Below are positions 60,712 through 64,000 of a stretch of 64,000 nt of DNA, in pieces. Position 1 is the first letter of the stretch. Each line of letters begins with the position of its first letter. Origin of the DNA: Chryseobacterium gregarium DSM 19109. GTDB lineage: Bacteria > Bacteroidota > Bacteroidia > Flavobacteriales > Weeksellaceae. The position numbers and the translations under genes were made by a program. The notes beneath the pieces are model-generated. The model made no database searches. It was not told where the DNA came from and was given only the letters and a program-made list of their open reading frames with translations. The stretch is taken from NCBI RefSeq assembly GCF_000430845.1, contig NZ_AUMU01000012.1, positions 62,001 through 126,000 of the forward strand, read 5' to 3'.

Positions 60712-61155
60712 TTATTCATGTGTATCAGAAACAAATTCCAGACTGACGGAATTCATACAATACCGCATTCCCGTAGGCTTCGGGCCGTCATCAAAAACAT
60801 GGCCGAGATGAGAGTCACATCTTTTACAGAGTACCTCTACCCGCTCCATTCCGTATGCCGTATCTCTCTTATAATATACGCCTTCTTTATCTGCTTCAAA
60901 AAAACTCGGCCATCCGCAGCTGCTTGAAAATTTTGAATCTGACCGGAACAAATGGTTTCCGCAGACGGCACAGTAATATTCCCCCAACTCATCAAACTCA
61001 TTATATTTTCCGGTAAACGGACGTTCAGTTGCCGCTTCTCTTGAGATGGCATATAATTCAGGAGCCAATATTTTTTTCCATTCTTCGTTGGAAACATCCA
61101 GTTTCGTGTGATCTGTCCGGGAATAATATGGATTATTTTTTGCTTCGTTTTCCAT
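60712..61155 (-). CDS. msrB: Peptide methionine-(R)-S-oxide reductase
   Basis: MsrB repairs the R form of oxidised methionine in proteins. The 147-residue single-domain protein has two zinc-binding CxxC pairs (CAVCGNHLF and CKRCDSHLG), the FSSSCGWPSFFEA motif and the catalytic Cys in RYCMNSVSLEF (about residue 134). No MsrA fusion and no signal peptide are present, so it is cytosolic. The gene is monocistronic on the minus strand, between the transpeptidase-like gene and the DUF445 gene. Confidence 0.96.
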   Translation of the reverse strand: MENEAKNNPYYSRTDHTKLDVSNEEWKKILAPELYAISREAATERPFTGKYNEFDELGEYYCAVCGNHLFRSDSKFSSSCGWPSFFEADKEGVYYKRDTAYGMERVEVLCKRCDSHLGHVFDDGPKPTGMRYCMNSVSLEFVSDTHE

Positions 61156-61387
61156 GAGGTTTGCTTAATGAATTTTTTATCAGCTAAAATCAAACCATAA
61201 TAGCTCCAAAGTCTTTAATTTTAATTATTTTTAAGTGATCTGTTTAAAACCGTGAGTCAGCAGGGCAATAATTTTTTGATTTTCAAAATCCTGCGGGTTT
61301 ACTTCCGGATCCAGACCGGATGAATAAACGATTATGACGGATAATTGTATAATATAAATTTATTACCCATTGTGGTATACTGACGAT

Positions 61388-62632
61388 ATGAATGATGAAG
61401 CCAAAAAAAAACAGTTAAGAAAATATAAAGCCTTTGCCACGGGATTATTCCTTCTGATGGCCATTTTATTTATTATTACAACCATTCTGCAGAAGGATAA
61501 CAACTCGCACTGGATCGGCTATGTCCGGGCCTTTTCTGAAGCCGCCATGGTTGGTGCCCTGGCAGACTGGTTTGCGGTAACCGCATTGTTCCGGCATCCG
61601 CTGGGCCTGCCGATCCCGCATACCAACCTGATAGAAAGCAGCAAGCAGCAGCTTGGTGATAACCTGGGCGGTTTCGTGGTAAGCAATTTTCTTTCCCCTC
61701 AGAATATCCGCCCGTATATCCAGAAGCTGAAAATCTCAAATTTTGTCGGCGAATGGCTAGGAAAAGAAAAAAACCAGGAAGTTCTGATGAAAAACCTTTC
61801 TGATATTGTCCTCGATATCCTGAATAAGCTGGACGATGCTGCCGTAAGCCTGTTCATCAGCAAAAAAGTATCTGAAATGACGGATGATATTAAACTTAAC
61901 GCCATTGTCGGAAACGGAATCCATTATATCCTGGAAAAGAACGACCACCAGAGAATCATTACCAGCCTGTCTTCACAGATTAAGAATTATATTACCGAGA
62001 ATGATGAAATGATCAAAGACCGTGTGAAAAAAGGCAGTTACACTTTTATTCCTTCTTTTGTCGAACATAAGATTGCCGATAAGATTGCCGGCGGCCTTGC
62101 CGATTTTTTCGGGGAAATTGAAGAAGACCCCGATCATGAACTCAGGAACCTCATCACCGGAAAGATTTATGAATTCTCCACAGATTTAAAAGAAGATTCG
62201 AAATGGGACCAGGAATTTAGAAACATTAAAAACGACCTTTTAAAAGCTGATAAATTAAATGAATATTCCAATGACATCTGGATCTCCATCAAGAAAACAT
62301 TAACGGAAGAACTTCAGCAGGAGGATTCTTCATTAAAGAAATACCTTTCAAAAAACCTGGATGAGTTTTCAGAGAATTTAAAAACCAATGAAAGCCTCCA
62401 GCACAAGATTGACAACTGGGTCCGCGTCACCGCCTATAAGTATATTTTAAAGAACACGCATCAGTTCGGGAACCTCATCAGCTCTACGGTAGGCAACTGG
62501 CAGGGAAAAGAGCTCAGCGAAAAACTGGAACTGGAAGTCGGAAAAGACCTGCAGTTCATCCGGGTCAACGGAACCTTGGTCGGCGGGCTGGTCGGACTTA
62601 TTATTTATACGATTTCTCACTTTTTTATTTAA
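61388..62632 (+). CDS. DUF445 family membrane protein
   Basis: The 414-residue protein has an N-terminal membrane helix (about 16-34, FATGLFLLMAILFIITTIL), then the DUF445 hallmark WIGYVRAFSEAAMVGALADWFAVTALFRHPLGLPIPHT (in overlapping motifs), a long helical cytosolic or periplasmic region and a C-terminal helix (GGLVGLIIYTISHFFI). The family is widespread and has no assigned function; it may be an envelope protein. I start at ATG 61388 (MNDEAKKKQLRKY); a longer frame from 61370 is weaker. The unknown exported protein follows 21 bases later, possibly in one operon. Confidence 0.92.
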   Translation: MNDEAKKKQLRKYKAFATGLFLLMAILFIITTILQKDNNSHWIGYVRAFSEAAMVGALADWFAVTALFRHPLGLPIPHTNLIESSKQQLGDNLGGFVVSNFLSPQNIRPYIQKLKISNFVGEWLGKEKNQEVLMKNLSDIVLDILNKLDDAAVSLFISKKVSEMTDDIKLNAIVGNGIHYILEKNDHQRIITSLSSQIKNYITENDEMIKDRVKKGSYTFIPSFVEHKIADKIAGGLADFFGEIEEDPDHELRNLITGKIYEFSTDLKEDSKWDQEFRNIKNDLLKADKLNEYSNDIWISIKKTLTEELQQEDSSLKKYLSKNLDEFSENLKTNESLQHKIDNWVRVTAYKYILKNTHQFGNLISSTVGNWQGKELSEKLELEVGKDLQFIRVNGTLVGGLVGLIIYTISHFFI

Positions 62633-62653
62633 AATCAAATCACTGAAACAACC

Positions 62654-63535
62654 ATGAAAAAAATCTTCACTTTGCTCTTTTGTTTAAGCCAGGCTTTCTT
62701 TTTCTGTCAAAAAGTCGAGCTTAAGGAAGTTACCGATTCATCTCAGGTTTTTAAAGGGGAGATCAACGGCGTTCCCATCACTATGCAGCTGGATTACAGC
62801 GGAATTACAGACTGTCATCAGTATCAGCATTTTGTAGACGGATGGTATTATTATGATAAGTACAGGAAGAAAATCCCATTGACCGGAATTTACAGCCTGG
62901 GAGAGATTTACCTGTATAATTTCGGGGACCAGCAAAAGAAAAATTCAAAACTTTTTAAAGAAAAAATTGCCGAAAAAACCGTTAACCAGACAGATAATGT
63001 TGCAGAAAGCCTGAAGCCTAAAGAAACATTCATTTTCCCGGAACAGGATGCCGATAAAGATGTTTCGGGAACTTTCAGCACGGGAAATAAAAATCTGACG
63101 GCCAGGTTACTAACGAAAGACAGCAGGATCTACCGTTTCAATAATTACCTTATCCTTCCCGGCAACAAAAAGATCAATACGTATGATATCATCAATAAAG
63201 CCGGAGGCAACAAATTGATTTCCTACGCGTCAGATCATTCAGGAAACAGGGTTTTACTGTACTTTGAAGAAGTTTCAAATTTCAATTACTGCGGAATGTG
63301 CGGGGCGGGTGACGGAGAAAAGGGCTACCGGGTCTTATACTTTACCAAAGACTGGAACTATAAAAATTTTGACGAATACCTTACGGAAAGCTGCCTGGAA
63401 AATATAGAAGATACCAAGATGGCAAGAAATAAGGATTCTAAAATCCTGAATTTCAAGATCCAGAAGACATCAACATCTGCTGGCTATACACTAACGGTAG
63501 ATGTAAAAAATGCTTCGGTGACAAAATCGAAATAG
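62654..63535 (+). CDS. Exported protein of unknown function
   Basis: The 293-residue protein has a signal peptide (about residues 1-19, ending FFFCQK). It contains a beta-rich N-terminal half (VTDSSQVFKGEINGVPITMQLDY, HFVDGWYYYDKYRKKIPLTG), an unstructured middle, and a C-terminal half with a Cys-pair NYCGMCGAGDGEKGYRVLYF and SCLENIEDT. I do not recognise a family. The Cys-x-x-Cys pair and the CLEN cysteine may form disulfides. It lies 21 bases after the DUF445 gene and is probably co-transcribed with it. Confidence 0.75.
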   Translation: MKKIFTLLFCLSQAFFFCQKVELKEVTDSSQVFKGEINGVPITMQLDYSGITDCHQYQHFVDGWYYYDKYRKKIPLTGIYSLGEIYLYNFGDQQKKNSKLFKEKIAEKTVNQTDNVAESLKPKETFIFPEQDADKDVSGTFSTGNKNLTARLLTKDSRIYRFNNYLILPGNKKINTYDIINKAGGNKLISYASDHSGNRVLLYFEEVSNFNYCGMCGAGDGEKGYRVLYFTKDWNYKNFDEYLTESCLENIEDTKMARNKDSKILNFKIQKTSTSAGYTLTVDVKNASVTKSK

Positions 63536-63617
63536 TAATCTACAGATAATATTACGATGGTAATGCCTGGTCATATCCATTTTTTTGAGGATTATATTCC
63601 TAAAGTTCAGTAATGAT

Positions 63618-64000
63618 TTACCCTGGCAACCGGCCGGATCTTTTTAAAAGTTCCTTATTGATATCATTGATCAGTTCCGGGCCTTCATAGATAAAACCGG
63701 TGTACAGCTGAACCAGGCTGGCGCCGGCATCCAGTTTTTCCATGGCATCTTTGGCTGAATGAATTCCGCCTACGCCGATAATAGGGAATGCCCTATTGCT
63801 TTTGTCCGAAAGATATTGAATCATTTGAGTGCTCCTTTCACGAATCGGCTTTCCGCTTAACCCGCCGTTACCGATCTGTGCGAGGGCTTCAGGAGATGTT
63901 TTTAAGCCTTCCCGGTTAACCGATGTGTTTGAAACGATGACCCCGTCAATTTTTGTTTCAGCAATCAGGTCAACAATTTCATCCAGCTGGCGGTGATTTA
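63618..64000 (-). CDS. pyrD: Dihydroorotate dehydrogenase, 5' part outside window
   Basis: PyrD oxidises dihydroorotate to orotate in pyrimidine synthesis. The visible C-terminal 127 residues show the class 2 (membrane-bound, quinone-linked) pattern: [65 protein letters not shown]. The reading frame is open to base 64000, so the start is beyond the window. The C-terminus LKRSGRLPG is complete. Confidence 0.95.
   Translation of the reverse strand, partial: NHRQLDEIVDLIAETKIDGVIVSNTSVNREGLKTSPEALAQIGNGGLSGKPIRERSTQMIQYLSDKSNRAFPIIGVGGIHSAKDAMEKLDAGASLVQLYTGFIYEGPELINDINKELLKRSGRLPG

Noticed and set aside
1..64000. CRISPR arrays, tRNA/rRNA genes, insertion sequences, integrases
   Set aside because: No regularly spaced repeats, cloverleaf-type sequences or transposase motifs were recognised by reading. 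A short tRNA could have been missed without a tool.

Overview
The window is chromosomal DNA from a member of the Flavobacteriia, most likely Chryseobacterium or a close relative in the Weeksellaceae. The evidence is three large secreted proteins ending in the type IX secretion (T9SS) type B sorting domain, several TonB-dependent receptors, many small families confined to Bacteroidota (DUF4271, DUF4293, DUF4296, DUF5689, DUF6146, DUF6702), and promoters of the Bacteroidota type (TTTG, about 19 bases, TAnnTTTG). I see no rRNA, tRNA, CRISPR array, insertion sequence or prophage. Most genes are ordinary core genes. The species is inferred from gene content, not from a marker search.

Layout. 1-8987: three related T9SS adhesin-like genes, the first cut by the window edge, with dnaB and rnhA between the first and second. 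9241-12337: nitroreductase, nadB and nadC (NAD synthesis). 12546-17746: an AT-rich TonB receptor gene, a small membrane protein, asd and a cation-efflux transporter. 18004-21552: a cassette of an AmgK-like sugar kinase, a stand-alone RapZ C-terminal domain, a MurU-like nucleotidyltransferase and a LOG-family protein, then a DUF6702 protein. 21679-27323: DUF5689 lipoprotein and TonB receptor, divergent from a secreted endonuclease/phosphatase-fold protein. 27367-34095: DUF6146 lipoprotein, sodB, rho, DUF4293, M28 peptidase and an MsbA-like ABC exporter. 34177-34538: the broken end of a T9SS protein. 34594-39260: psd, cdsA, LUD protein, ftsH and rsfS. 39347-45041: birA, LptF/G-like permease, tgt, DUF4296 lipoprotein, polyprenol-phosphate glycosyltransferase, DUF4271 and hemD. 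45209-50681: oligopeptidase B, a conserved hypothetical, an SRPBCC protein and a histidine kinase/response regulator pair.

50808-54583 is the most distinctive accessory stretch. It holds a lipoprotein with three copies of an NPPHGxPGHRCDIPVG motif, a small cysteine-rich exported protein, and a TonB receptor whose N-terminus carries a tandem pair of heavy-metal-associated domains. I read this as a candidate metal (probably copper) handling locus. 54908-59065: OsmC, then a TetR regulator with a perfect 10-base inverted repeat at its promoter, followed by a tightly packed thiolase, thioesterase and ketoacyl synthase. 59139-64000: cupin, L,D-transpeptidase-like protein, msrB, DUF445 protein, an unknown exported protein and the 3' part of pyrD.

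The two best candidates for under-described biology are the AmgK/RapZ-C/MurU cassette (peptidoglycan amino-sugar salvage with a possible built-in sensor) and the histidine/cysteine-repeat metal locus. Functions given for both are inferences from domains and gene order.
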